Positions 46,332 through 53,886 of a stretch of DNA of 64,000 nucleotides are shown here, one piece after another. The notes under the pieces were generated by a model, which searched no databases, was not told the DNA's origin, and saw nothing but the letters and a program-made list of their open reading frames with translations. The position numbers were made by a program, and so were the translations under genes. This stretch comes from an uncultured Leifsonia sp. (GTDB taxonomy: Bacteria > Actinomycetota > Actinomycetes > Actinomycetales > Microbacteriaceae): positions 1-64,000 of the forward strand of contig NZ_CAMFLC010000010.1 of NCBI RefSeq assembly GCF_945957465.1, in the 5' to 3' direction. How positions within the stretch are numbered: the first letter of the stretch is position 1; each line of letters opens with the position of its first letter.

Positions 46332-47935
46332 CGGACCCGCTCCGCACGGGCGACGGGTGCCGGCGGCTCGGCCAGCCGCTCGGCCGAGACGTCGCCGCGC
46401 AGACGCTTGACGACGAGCTCGGCGCTGATCAGGCACATGGGCAGCCCGATGCCGGGGATGGTGGACGACCCGGCGTAGAGCAGGCCGTCGACACGGCGCG
46501 AGGCGTTGCCCGGCCGGAAGAAGGCGCTCTGCCGCAGCGTGTGCGCCAGGCCGAGGGCGCCCCCGCGCCAGGCATTGTAGTGCTGGGCGAAGTCGTCGGG
46601 TCCGACCGTGCGACGTACCACGACGCGGTCGGCGAGGTCGGGGATGCCCGCCCAGGCGGCGATCTGGCCGATCGCGGCGTCGGCGGTGCGCTCGACGACG
46701 CGGTCGCCCGCGCCGTCCACACCGCCCGCGCCGATCGACACGTCGGCCGCCACCGGGACGAGGACGAAGAGGTTCTCGTGACCGGCCGGTGCGACGTTCG
46801 GATCGGTCGCACTCGGCATGCAGACGTAGAGCGAGGCCGGATCGGGGACTCCGGGGTGCGAGCCGAACACTCTCGCGAAGCCGGACTCCCAGTCGGACGT
46901 GAAGAACAGGTTGTGGTGCGCGAGCTGCGGCAGTCCGCCGCGGACGCCCAGCATGGCGAGCACGGCGCCGGGGCCGGGATCGCGGCGGCGCCAGGCGCGC
47001 TCCGGGTGAGTGCGCAGCGCGGGCGGCAGCAGCTCTGTCTCGGTGTGGTGCAGGTCGGCCGCGGAGACGACGAGGTCGGCCTCCGTCACCTGCCTGCGGC
47101 CCCCGGCGTCCACCCATTCGACGCCGGAGACCCGCGGCCTCCGTCCGGCGCCGGTCTGAATGGCGACGGCACGCGCCCCGGTCACCAGGTTCGCCCCCGC
47201 GCCCTCGGCGAGCGCCGCGATGCGCGCGATCAGCTCGGCGAACCCGCCCATCGGGTAACGCACGCCGTCGTCGAGGTCGAGGTGGCTCATCAGGTGGTAC
47301 ATGCTCGGCGCGCGTCCCGGGGACGTGCCGAGGAAGACAGCGGGATAGCCCAGGAGCTGACGCAACCGGGTGTCCTCCACGAAGCCCGCCGCATACCGGT
47401 CGAGCGGTTCGAGGAGCAGCCGGGCGAGCCGCCCGAGCCGACGGAGCACGGCCCCGTTCAGGAGCGGCCGCGGCGATGCGTAGGTCGCGTACAGGAAGCG
47501 GTCGACGGCGAGGCGATACGTCTCGGACGCGCCCGCCAGATACCGGTCGAGGGCGGCGCCCGCCCCGGGCTCCACGCTCTCGAACAGCGCACGATTCGCC
47601 GCGCCGTCGGCCCGCACATCGAGCGTCGTCGCGCTTCCCTCCGCGAACAGCCGGTATCCCGGGTCCAGGGTCACCAGGTCGAGTTGCTCGGCGGCGCTGG
47701 TTCCGAGGAGCCGGAAGAAGTGGTCGAAGACCTCCGGCATCAGATACCAGGAGGGGCCGGTGTCGAATCGGAAACCGCCGGCCTCCCACACCCCGGCGCG
47801 CCCGCCGAGGACATCCTGTTGCTCGAGGACGGTCACGTGATGGCCGTCGTGAGCCAGCAGGGCGGCGGTGGCCAGGCCGGAGATGCCGCCGCCGATGACG
47901 ACGGCGCGGCGCGGCGCGGGCGCACGGTCCGTCAT
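46328..47935 (-). CDS. crtI: Phytoene desaturase
   Basis: FAD-dependent desaturase converting phytoene to lycopene. 535 residues beginning with a dinucleotide-binding motif RAVVIGGGISGLATAALLAHDG, then VLEQQDVLGGRAGVWEAGGFRFDTGPSWYLMP, both CrtI-like, and the C-terminal signature LLYAGSSTIPGIGLPMCLISAELVVKRL. ATG 47935 overlaps the crtB stop as ATGA. The upstream frame, open to 48355, is inside crtB and not used. Confidence 0.94.
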   Translation of the reverse strand: MTDRAPAPRRAVVIGGGISGLATAALLAHDGHHVTVLEQQDVLGGRAGVWEAGGFRFDTGPSWYLMPEVFDHFFRLLGTSAAEQLDLVTLDPGYRLFAEGSATTLDVRADGAANRALFESVEPGAGAALDRYLAGASETYRLAVDRFLYATYASPRPLLNGAVLRRLGRLARLLLEPLDRYAAGFVEDTRLRQLLGYPAVFLGTSPGRAPSMYHLMSHLDLDDGVRYPMGGFAELIARIAALAEGAGANLVTGARAVAIQTGAGRRPRVSGVEWVDAGGRRQVTEADLVVSAADLHHTETELLPPALRTHPERAWRRRDPGPGAVLAMLGVRGGLPQLAHHNLFFTSDWESGFARVFGSHPGVPDPASLYVCMPSATDPNVAPAGHENLFVLVPVAADVSIGAGGVDGAGDRVVERTADAAIGQIAAWAGIPDLADRVVVRRTVGPDDFAQHYNAWRGGALGLAHTLRQSAFFRPGNASRRVDGLLYAGSSTIPGIGLPMCLISAELVVKRLRGDVSAERLAEPPAPVARAERVR

Positions 47936-48834
47936 CGCAGCGCCCCCGCCGCCGCGCGGAGAAGCACGGCCAGCTTGGTGCGGGTGGGCACACTCACCCG
48001 ATGGGCGATCAGGTCGGACGCCGGCGTGATGCGGATGCGGTCGCTCAGCTCGGCGAACAGGCCGTGGGCGGCCGTGATCGCGCGGCGGCAGTTGTCCGGC
48101 AGCTCCGGGATGACATCCGCGGCCGCGCCCAGGTCGCAGTCGATGTCGACCACCAGGGCGAGCTTCTGCCGCTCGGTCAGCTGCGTGGGGTCGATGCCGG
48201 GGAAGTAGCTGCGGCCGAGTTCGGCGTAGTCGACGGCGAGGTCGCGCAGGAAGTTGATCTTCTGGAACGCGGAGCCGAGCCGCCGCGCACCCGCCTCCAG
48301 GCGTCGTCTCGTCGGCTCGGGCACCGGGCTGTCGTGGAGGAACACGGCGAGGCACATCAGGCCGACGACTTCCGCCGACCCGTAGATGTAGGCGCTCAGC
48401 TCGTCGGCGCTGAAGTCGACGGGGTCGAGGTCGCGACGCATCGACGCGAAGAACGGACGCGTCAGTTCCGGCCCGAAGCCCGCCGCGCGGGCGGTGCGCG
48501 CGAAGGCGTGGACCACGACGTTGGCGCTGTATCCGGTGCGCATCGCACGCTCGGTGTCGTCCTCGAGCGCGTCGAGGACCGCCGCGATCTCGTCGGGGGC
48601 GAGCCCGGCCTCGGCCGCCGCTCCGTCCACGATCTCGTCCGCCACCCGGACCAGGGCGTAGATGTCTTCCACCCCCGGGCGGACCGAGGGCGCCAGCAGG
48701 CGCGTCGCCATCCCGAACGACGTCGAGTACTCGTGGATGATCGTCGCGGCGCTGCGATGGGCGGCCTCTCCGTAGAGCGTGAGGTCGGTCGGCGGGGTCG
48801 AGGCTCCCGCGGGCGCCGGTGCGGTGCGGGTCAT
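47932..48834 (-). CDS. crtB: Phytoene synthase
   Basis: Joins two GGPP to form phytoene. 300 residues with YALVRVADEIVDGAA (first Asp-rich motif, DExxD), YIYGSAEVVGLMCLAVF, RLGSAFQKINFLRDLAVDYAELGRSYFPG (second motif region), all typical for the squalene/phytoene synthase family. ATG 48834 overlaps crtE by 4 bases (ATGA) and the stop overlaps crtI. Confidence 0.94.
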   Translation of the reverse strand: MTRTAPAPAGASTPPTDLTLYGEAAHRSAATIIHEYSTSFGMATRLLAPSVRPGVEDIYALVRVADEIVDGAAAEAGLAPDEIAAVLDALEDDTERAMRTGYSANVVVHAFARTARAAGFGPELTRPFFASMRRDLDPVDFSADELSAYIYGSAEVVGLMCLAVFLHDSPVPEPTRRRLEAGARRLGSAFQKINFLRDLAVDYAELGRSYFPGIDPTQLTERQKLALVVDIDCDLGAAADVIPELPDNCRRAITAAHGLFAELSDRIRITPASDLIAHRVSVPTRTKLAVLLRAAAGALR

Positions 48835-49940
48835 GACGCGCGCCCGATGCATCCGCGAGCGAGCCGGGCGAGGGTCGCGGCCAGCTCGGCGGGGACCAGC
48901 GGCGAGTCGAGCGAGGCGATCGCAGTGGCGACCTGTTCGGCGAGCAGTCGCTCGACGAACGCCCGGGCGCCGCATCGCTCCAGCGTCGCGGCGGCCTGCG
49001 CCGCCTCGGCTGCCGTCAGGTCCGGCCGCCCCAGAACAGCTTCGATGCCGGGCCAGTCGCCCGTGCCGCGCGCGAAGGCGATGAGGGAGGTCTGCTTGCC
49101 CTGTCGGAGGTCGCTGCTGGCGCTCTTGCCGGTCACGTCCTCTTCGCCGAACACGCCGAGAAGGTCGTCGCCCAGCTGGAACGCCGTGCCCACGAGTCGC
49201 CCGAAGTCCGCCAGGAGGCCGACGAGTTCGTCTCCCGCCCCGGCGAGCGCGGCACCCGCCGCGAGCGGAGCGGCCACGGTGTAGACCGCGGTCTTCTCCT
49301 CGGTCATGGCGAGGACGTCGTCGATGCCGCCGTCGGACAGCGCGGTGGCGAGGCCGACGTCGGCCAGCTCGCCGGCCGCCGTCACGAACACCGCCCGGTC
49401 GAGCAGGTCGAGGATCAGCGAGCGAGCCGGCTCCGGCGCCGACAGGCGCGCGACGCGCTGGGCTGCGGCATGGAGCAGGAGGTCGCCCGCCAGGATCGCC
49501 GCGGACTGGCCCCAGAGCAGAGCATGGGGCGCCGTGGCACCGCGGGCGAGCGCGTCGGCGCTGAACTCCCCCGCCACGTTCGGACGACCGCGGCGCACCG
49601 TGTCGCCGTCGATCACATCATCGTGGAAGAGGAACGCGGTGTGCAGGAGCTCGAACGCCAGGGCGGTCTGGACCGCGTCGGAGCGCCGGCCGGCTCCGCC
49701 GAGCCCGTGGTAGGCGGTCAGGACGAGCCGCGGACGCAGTCGCTTGCCGCCGTGAGCGGACTCCGCCACGCTCTGCCAGAGCCGGCGGTACGCCCCTCCG
49801 TGCGCGGCCGCCTCGTCCTCGCGCCCGGCGAGGAAGGCCGAGAACTCGTGCTCGACGAGCAGCAGGTCCGCTTCGACCGCGTCGGCGATCGTCTCCGTCG
49901 GGCTGCTGACGTCCGCGACTTCCGGATGGAGCTGGGTCAT
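48831..49940 (-). CDS. crtE: Geranylgeranyl diphosphate synthase of the carotenoid operon
   Basis: Makes the C20 precursor for phytoene. 369 residues with HGGKRLRPRLVL, DDVID (107-111, in HDDVIDGDTVRRGRP), and FQLGDDLLGVFGEEDVTGKS (second Asp motif). Start ATG 49940 has AAGGGAGGG, a strong Shine-Dalgarno site. It is the first gene of the operon and faces the crtR-like regulator across 73 bases that hold both promoters and a palindromic operator. Confidence 0.93.
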   Translation of the reverse strand: MTQLHPEVADVSSPTETIADAVEADLLLVEHEFSAFLAGREDEAAAHGGAYRRLWQSVAESAHGGKRLRPRLVLTAYHGLGGAGRRSDAVQTALAFELLHTAFLFHDDVIDGDTVRRGRPNVAGEFSADALARGATAPHALLWGQSAAILAGDLLLHAAAQRVARLSAPEPARSLILDLLDRAVFVTAAGELADVGLATALSDGGIDDVLAMTEEKTAVYTVAAPLAAGAALAGAGDELVGLLADFGRLVGTAFQLGDDLLGVFGEEDVTGKSASSDLRQGKQTSLIAFARGTGDWPGIEAVLGRPDLTAAEAAQAAATLERCGARAFVERLLAEQVATAIASLDSPLVPAELAATLARLARGCIGRAS

Positions 49941-49961
49941 CAGACCCTCCCTTACCTAGCC

Positions 49962-49978
49962 AGGTTAGAAAATAACCT
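49962..49978. promoter_or_regulatory. Probable CrtR operator, AGGTTA-GAAAA-TAACCT
   Basis: Perfect 6-base arms around a 5-base centre, flanked by further related sequence (CTAGCC / CTAGC). It overlaps the putative crtE -10 box by five bases, so a bound MarR protein would block the operon. The size and position fit the GGPP-sensing CrtR system of corynebacteria; binding itself is inferred. Confidence 0.75.
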
Positions 49979-50001
49979 AGCACGCTTCTTACATCCGGCA
50001 A
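49974..50001 (-). promoter_or_regulatory. Probable crtE operon promoter
   Basis: On the minus strand TTGCCG (50001-49996) and TAGGTT (49979-49974) are separated by 16 bases. The -10 box overlaps the operator palindrome. The start would be near 49967, giving a leader of about 27 bases that contains the Shine-Dalgarno site. Confidence 0.65.
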
Positions 50002-50013
50002 TAGGATGTCCGC
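50002..50013 (+). promoter_or_regulatory. Probable leaderless promoter of the crtR-like gene
   Basis: TAGGAT at 50002-50007, 6 bases, then ATG at 50014. It sits back to back with the crtE -35 box, so the two promoters and the operator are within 50 bases. Confidence 0.68.
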
Positions 50014-50571
50014 ATGAGTTCCAAGGACGAGGCGCGTCGCATCTCGGGGGCGCTGATCGACCCGCGCGTCATCGATCCGCGGCAGGAGCTCGTGCGCCAC
50101 GACAACCTCACCGATGACGAACTCCAGCAGATCATCGGCGTCCTCGATGCCGTGCGGCATTGGCGTGAGGCGGAGCAGCGGCTGAACCTCGAGTCCCGCA
50201 CCGCCCTCCAACTCAACGAGACCGACATGAAGGCACTCCGCTATGTCATCGCGTCGATGAATGCGGACGTCGCGGTGACCGCGGGCGCACTCAGCGAACA
50301 CCTCCACGTGTCGACCGCCTCGGTCACCAAGCTGCTGGACCGGCTGGAGCGCGCCGGGCACATCGTCCGGCGCCCGCACCCGACCGACCGGAGGGCCGTG
50401 ACCGTCGGGATCACCCCCGAGACGCACCAGCAGGTGCGCCGCACCATGGGGATGCAGCACGCCCGCCGTTTCGAGGTGGCGCGCAGTCTGACAACCGATG
50501 AGCGGAAGGTCGTCACCCGGTTCCTCGACGACCTCACCGCGACGACGCTGGTCAGCGCTCCTCCGGAGTGA
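50014..50571 (+). CDS. crtR: MarR-family repressor of the carotenoid operon (CrtR-like)
   Basis: 185 residues. Winged-helix core: ALRYVIASMNADVAVTAGALSEHLHVSTASVTKLLDRLERAGHIVRRPHPTDRRAVTVGITPE, the MarR wing with DxR. The family member in Corynebacterium glutamicum, divergent from crtE, is released by GGPP. Position, orientation and the operator between the genes support the same role here. No close sequence comparison could be made, so the name rests on context. Confidence 0.82.
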   Translation: MSSKDEARRISGALIDPRVIDPRQELVRHDNLTDDELQQIIGVLDAVRHWREAEQRLNLESRTALQLNETDMKALRYVIASMNADVAVTAGALSEHLHVSTASVTKLLDRLERAGHIVRRPHPTDRRAVTVGITPETHQQVRRTMGMQHARRFEVARSLTTDERKVVTRFLDDLTATTLVSAPPE

Positions 50572-52042
50572 CCCCGGCGCGGCGCCGCGACGCGGCACGC
50601 TCGGCCTCCAGGACGATCCGATTCGCCATGCCCTCGAAGATCACCCCGTGGAACGGCAGCACCGCCAGCCAGTACAACCGCCCGGGCAGACCGTGCGGGA
50701 AGAACACGGCCCGCTGCCGGTAGCGGCTGCCGCCGTCCACCGGCCGGACGCCGAGTTCGAGCCATGCGCGACCCGGCACGCGCATCTCGGCGCGCAGCCG
50801 TACCTCGGAGCCGCGCTCGAGATGCTCCACTCGCCACCAGTCGAGGGCGTCCCCGGTCTGGAGCCGGTCGGCGTGACGGCGTCCCCGGCGCAGCCCGACG
50901 CCGCCCACCAGCTTGTCGGCCCAGCCGCGCAGCGCCCACGCGAGCGGGAACGAGTACCAGCCGCGCTCCCCGCCGATCCCCTCGATCACCCGCCAGACGT
51001 CGTCCGCGCCGGCCCGGCTCGTCCGTTCCCGGACGTCGGTGTAGACCGTGTGCCCCGACCAGTCCGGATCGCTGGGCAGGGGGTCGCTGGGGGCGCCCGA
51101 CACGGAGGCGTCCCTCCAGCTCGTCTCGACGGCGCCGTCACGGAGCCGCGCGAGCGCGAGCCGGACAGCGGCCCGGTAGCCGGTGAGGCCGCCCTCCGGC
51201 GGCGGGATCAGCGCATCGATGTCGCTCTCGCGCGCCACGCAGTCGTATTGCAGCGATTCGATGATGGGCACGGCGAGCGCGCGCGGGATCGGCGTGACGA
51301 GGTTGACCCACTGCGACGCCAGCCACGGCGTGAACACCGGGAGCGCAGCGATCGGACGCTGCCGCAAGCCGGCCTCCAGCGCGTACCCGTTCATCATCTG
51401 CCCGTAGCGCAGGATGTCCGGGCCGCCGATGTCGAACGCGCGCGAGACCTCCGCGGGGAGGTCGAGCGCCCCGATCAGATAGTGCAGGACATCGCGCACG
51501 GCGATCGGCTGGATGCGGTTGCGCACCCAACGCGGGGCCGGCATGTACGGCAGCACATCGGTCAGCTGGCGGATCATCTCGAACGACGCGGATCCCGACC
51601 CGATGACGACGCCCGCCTGCAGGACGATCGTCGGCACGCCGGAGCCGAGCAGGATCCGACCGACCGCGACGCGCGAACGCAGATGACGCGAGAGCGGACC
51701 ATCCGGGTGCAGAGCACCCAGATAGACGATCCTGCGCACGCCGGCGGCAGCCGAGGCGTCGGCGACGTTCTGCGCCGCCCGCGCCTCGTCGGCGTCGAAG
51801 TCTCCCGTCGCCCGCATGGAGTGCACCAGGTAGTAGACCGCGTCCATGCCGCTCACGGCCCGCTCCACCGCCGCCCGGTCGCCGAGGTCGCCTTCGACCA
51901 CCTCCACGTCGTCGCGCCACGGCACATCCGTGAGCTTGACGGGCGAACGCACCAGCACGCGCACCCGGTGGCCGCGCTCCAGCAGGCGCGGCACCAGGCG
52001 ACCTCCGATGTATCCGGTCGCACCGGTCACGAGTACACGCAT
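50552..52042 (-). CDS. SDR-family protein with DUF2867 domain
   Basis: 496 residues. The N-terminal half is an atypical NAD(P)-binding short-chain dehydrogenase (MRVLVTGATGYIGGRLVPRLLERG, VYYLVHSMRATGDF, RSRVAVGRIL). The C-terminal half (about 330-480) is the DUF2867 domain found fused to it in many actinobacteria: FPLAWALRGWADKLVGGVGLRRGRRH and YRQRAVFFPHGLPGRLYWLAVLPFHGVIF. The substrate is unknown. ATG 52042 fits the cofactor fold; ATG 52063 would add seven residues. The 3' end overlaps crtR by 20 bases. Confidence 0.85.
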   Translation of the reverse strand: MRVLVTGATGYIGGRLVPRLLERGHRVRVLVRSPVKLTDVPWRDDVEVVEGDLGDRAAVERAVSGMDAVYYLVHSMRATGDFDADEARAAQNVADASAAAGVRRIVYLGALHPDGPLSRHLRSRVAVGRILLGSGVPTIVLQAGVVIGSGSASFEMIRQLTDVLPYMPAPRWVRNRIQPIAVRDVLHYLIGALDLPAEVSRAFDIGGPDILRYGQMMNGYALEAGLRQRPIAALPVFTPWLASQWVNLVTPIPRALAVPIIESLQYDCVARESDIDALIPPPEGGLTGYRAAVRLALARLRDGAVETSWRDASVSGAPSDPLPSDPDWSGHTVYTDVRERTSRAGADDVWRVIEGIGGERGWYSFPLAWALRGWADKLVGGVGLRRGRRHADRLQTGDALDWWRVEHLERGSEVRLRAEMRVPGRAWLELGVRPVDGGSRYRQRAVFFPHGLPGRLYWLAVLPFHGVIFEGMANRIVLEAERAASRRRAGVTPEER

Positions 52043-52101
52043 CGCCGTCACACGCCCGAACATACCCCTCGCCGCGATACGTGCATCCCCGGGTGGTCCG
52101 G

Positions 52102-52113
52102 TACGGTTCTCGC
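52102..52113 (+). promoter_or_regulatory. Probable leaderless promoter of the DUF7882 gene
   Basis: TACGGT at 52102-52107, 6 bases, then ATG at 52114; no Shine-Dalgarno site. Confidence 0.68.
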
Positions 52114-52455
52114 ATGGGCAAGCTTGTTTACGGCGGGACGACAGAGATCGGCTTCGAGGATCGCGTCCTCGCCCACCTGCAGATCGTCGTCGGCCTCAAG
52201 CTGCGCCGCAAGGAAGGCTTCTTCTTCTCCTGGCGCGACGAGCAGAGCGTCGGCGACGGCCGGAGCGCCATCTGGATCGACCCCGCCATCCCGTTGCTGT
52301 TCCGCTACAGCGGCGGCCGTCCGCCGAAGATCAACAAAGCGTGGCTCGAGCAACTCACCCTGTCCTCCAACAGCGCCCAGGGTCTGCAGCTGACCGAGGA
52401 GATCGGCGCTCTCGGCGCGGACGAGGTCAACGCGGACGCTCCCCCCGGCCGCTGA
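52114..52455 (+). CDS. DUF7882-like small protein, often mislabelled DNA ligase
   Basis: 113 residues. MGKLVYGGTTEIGFEDRVLAHLQIVVGLKLRRKEGFFFSW and IWIDPAIPLLFRYSGGRPPKINKAWLEQL are characteristic of a small Microbacteriaceae protein family that databases often call ATP-dependent DNA ligase. No nucleotidyltransferase motif (KxDG) exists here, so that name is wrong. Function unknown. The gene is preceded by a leaderless-type promoter and followed by a stem-loop. Confidence 0.8.
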   Translation: MGKLVYGGTTEIGFEDRVLAHLQIVVGLKLRRKEGFFFSWRDEQSVGDGRSAIWIDPAIPLLFRYSGGRPPKINKAWLEQLTLSSNSAQGLQLTEEIGALGADEVNADAPPGR

Positions 52456-52466
52456 AAACCACGAAC

Positions 52467-52487
52467 TCGCTGAGAGAAGCTCAGCGA
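52467..52487. terminator. Stem-loop after the DUF7882 gene
   Basis: TCGCTGAG, a 5-base loop, CTCAGCGA: perfect 8-base stem 12 bases after the stop codon. No T-tract follows. Confidence 0.45.
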
Positions 52488-52490
52488 ACC

Positions 52491-52520
52491 TTGATCGGCA
52501 GCACGGCCCCCGCTTAGCCT
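52491..52520 (+). promoter_or_regulatory. Probable promoter of the small acidic-protein gene
   Basis: TTGATC (52491-52496) and TAGCCT (52515-52520) with 18 bases between. The next gene starts at 52567 with AAGGGAGG upstream, giving a leader of about 40 bases. Confidence 0.55.
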
Positions 52521-52566
52521 GTGCGGGTCCCGGCATTGCCGCGACGTCGAACCAAGGGAGGCCCTC

Positions 52567-52752
52567 ATGGCTCCAGCAGACGACGAACCCGTCGCCGCCC
52601 CGGTGGCGCCCGCAGAGGCTCCCGTCGCAGAGCCGGTCAGCGCACCGGCGGACGCCGAGGCGGGCGCGGACGAAGCCGCGCCCGGAGACCGGGCGGGCGA
52701 TATCCCGTTCGAGCAGGCGGTCGCTGAACACGAGAACCCCGAGCTCGCCTGA
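52567..52752 (+). CDS. Small acidic Ala/Pro-rich protein
   Basis: 61 residues, no family recognised. The sequence is low-complexity (many Ala, Pro, Glu, Asp) and ends GDIPFEQAVAEHENPELA. It has no Lys and only one Arg, so it is strongly negative and probably disordered. A strong Shine-Dalgarno site (AAGGGAGG) and a recognisable promoter argue that it is a real gene. Confidence 0.65.
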   Translation: MAPADDEPVAAPVAPAEAPVAEPVSAPADAEAGADEAAPGDRAGDIPFEQAVAEHENPELA

Positions 52753-52782
52753 GCCCGGGGTCCCCGTTCGTCCCGCGGTCGC

Positions 52783-53694
52783 TCAGCGGAGGTACTCGAG
52801 CAGCTCCGGGCTGCGCAGTCGCTTGAGGCTGCGCGTCTCCAGCTGGCGCACGCGCTCGCGGGTGATGCCGTACACCTCGCCGACCTCGTCGAGCGTCATC
52901 GGCTTATGACCGTCGAGGCCGAAGCGCATGCGCACGACCTTGGCATCGCGCGGCGGCAGGTCGCGCAGGCGCTCTTCCAGGTCACGGTGCCGGAACTCGA
53001 CCTCCACCGACTCGGACGGCCCGGGAGCGTCGCCGTCCTCGATGAGGTCGCCGAGCTCCGCGCCCTCGTTCTCGCCGACGGGCACGGCCAGCGACACGGT
53101 CTCGGAGTCGCTCATCTGCAGCTTGTGGACCTCGGCCGGGGTCAGGTTGGCGGCCTCCGCCATCTCCTCCAGCGTCGGTGTGCGGCCGAGCTCTCCGCCG
53201 AGGTCGCGGCGGATGCGGTCGAGCTTGTCGATCTTCTCCACGGTGTGGACCGGGATGCGGATCAGGCGGGCGGTGTCGGCGATCCCACGCAGGATCGACT
53301 GCCGGATCCACCAGGTGGCGTACGTGGAGAACTTGTTGCCGGTGCGGTAGTCGAACTTCTCGACAGCGCGGACCAGGCCGAGGTTGCCCTCCTGGATCAG
53401 GTCCATGACGGCCAGGCCACGGCCCGCGTAACGCTTGGCGATGCTGACGACGAGGCGGAGGTTCGCCTCGATGAAGCGCTCGAACGCGCGCTTGCCGTCG
53501 TCGGCCAGGTATTGCAGTTCTCTCTTCTCGCGCGGGGTCAGTCCCGCACGGGTGGTCAGGCGTTCGCCGGCGAGCACGCCGACCTCGATCCGCTTGGCCA
53601 GGGCGACCTCCTCGTCGGCGGTCAGCAGGCGGGTCCGCCCGATCGAATTGAGGTAATCGCGTACCGGGTCATTTGTCACTTCGAGCGTCGTCAT
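52783..53694 (-). CDS. Group 2 sigma-70 factor (SigB/HrdB-like)
   Basis: 303 residues, all sigma regions present: 1.2 (NDPVRDYLNSIGRTRLLTADEEVALAKRI), 2 (FIEANLRLVVSIAKRYAGRGLAVMDLIQEGNLGL, FDYRTGNKFSTYATWWIRQ), 3 and 4.2 (MTLDEVGEVYGITRERVRQLETRSLKRLR). It lacks the long acidic N-terminus of the primary factor, so it is a group 2 factor such as MysB/SigB, used in stationary phase or stress. ATG 53694 is preferred; upstream starts at 53712 and 53826 are possible. It should read promoters of the TANNNT type. Confidence 0.92.
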   Translation of the reverse strand: MTTLEVTNDPVRDYLNSIGRTRLLTADEEVALAKRIEVGVLAGERLTTRAGLTPREKRELQYLADDGKRAFERFIEANLRLVVSIAKRYAGRGLAVMDLIQEGNLGLVRAVEKFDYRTGNKFSTYATWWIRQSILRGIADTARLIRIPVHTVEKIDKLDRIRRDLGGELGRTPTLEEMAEAANLTPAEVHKLQMSDSETVSLAVPVGENEGAELGDLIEDGDAPGPSESVEVEFRHRDLEERLRDLPPRDAKVVRMRFGLDGHKPMTLDEVGEVYGITRERVRQLETRSLKRLRSPELLEYLR

Positions 53695-53873
53695 CGTGTC
53701 ATCCCATCCCATCGTCCACAGAGTTCTTCTGCCTCGATCCGTGCTCAAGCGTAGGCAGGTCGACGACGCCCCCAACAAGGGGTTGACAGGCGCGAAATGC
53801 TTCGCTAGGCGTGTCGTTGCGGCCACGCAAATGTTCGGAAGTCAAGGCCCTGCTCTGCGCAGGGGACTGCTCG

Positions 53874-53886
53874 TACAGTTCGCGAG
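53874..53886 (+). promoter_or_regulatory. Probable leaderless promoter of the MFS gene
   Basis: TACAGT at 53874-53879, 7 bases, then GTG at 53887. A second candidate lies further upstream, TTGACA at 53783-53788 with 17 bases to TAGGCG at 53806-53811, which would give a longer transcript. Confidence 0.55.
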
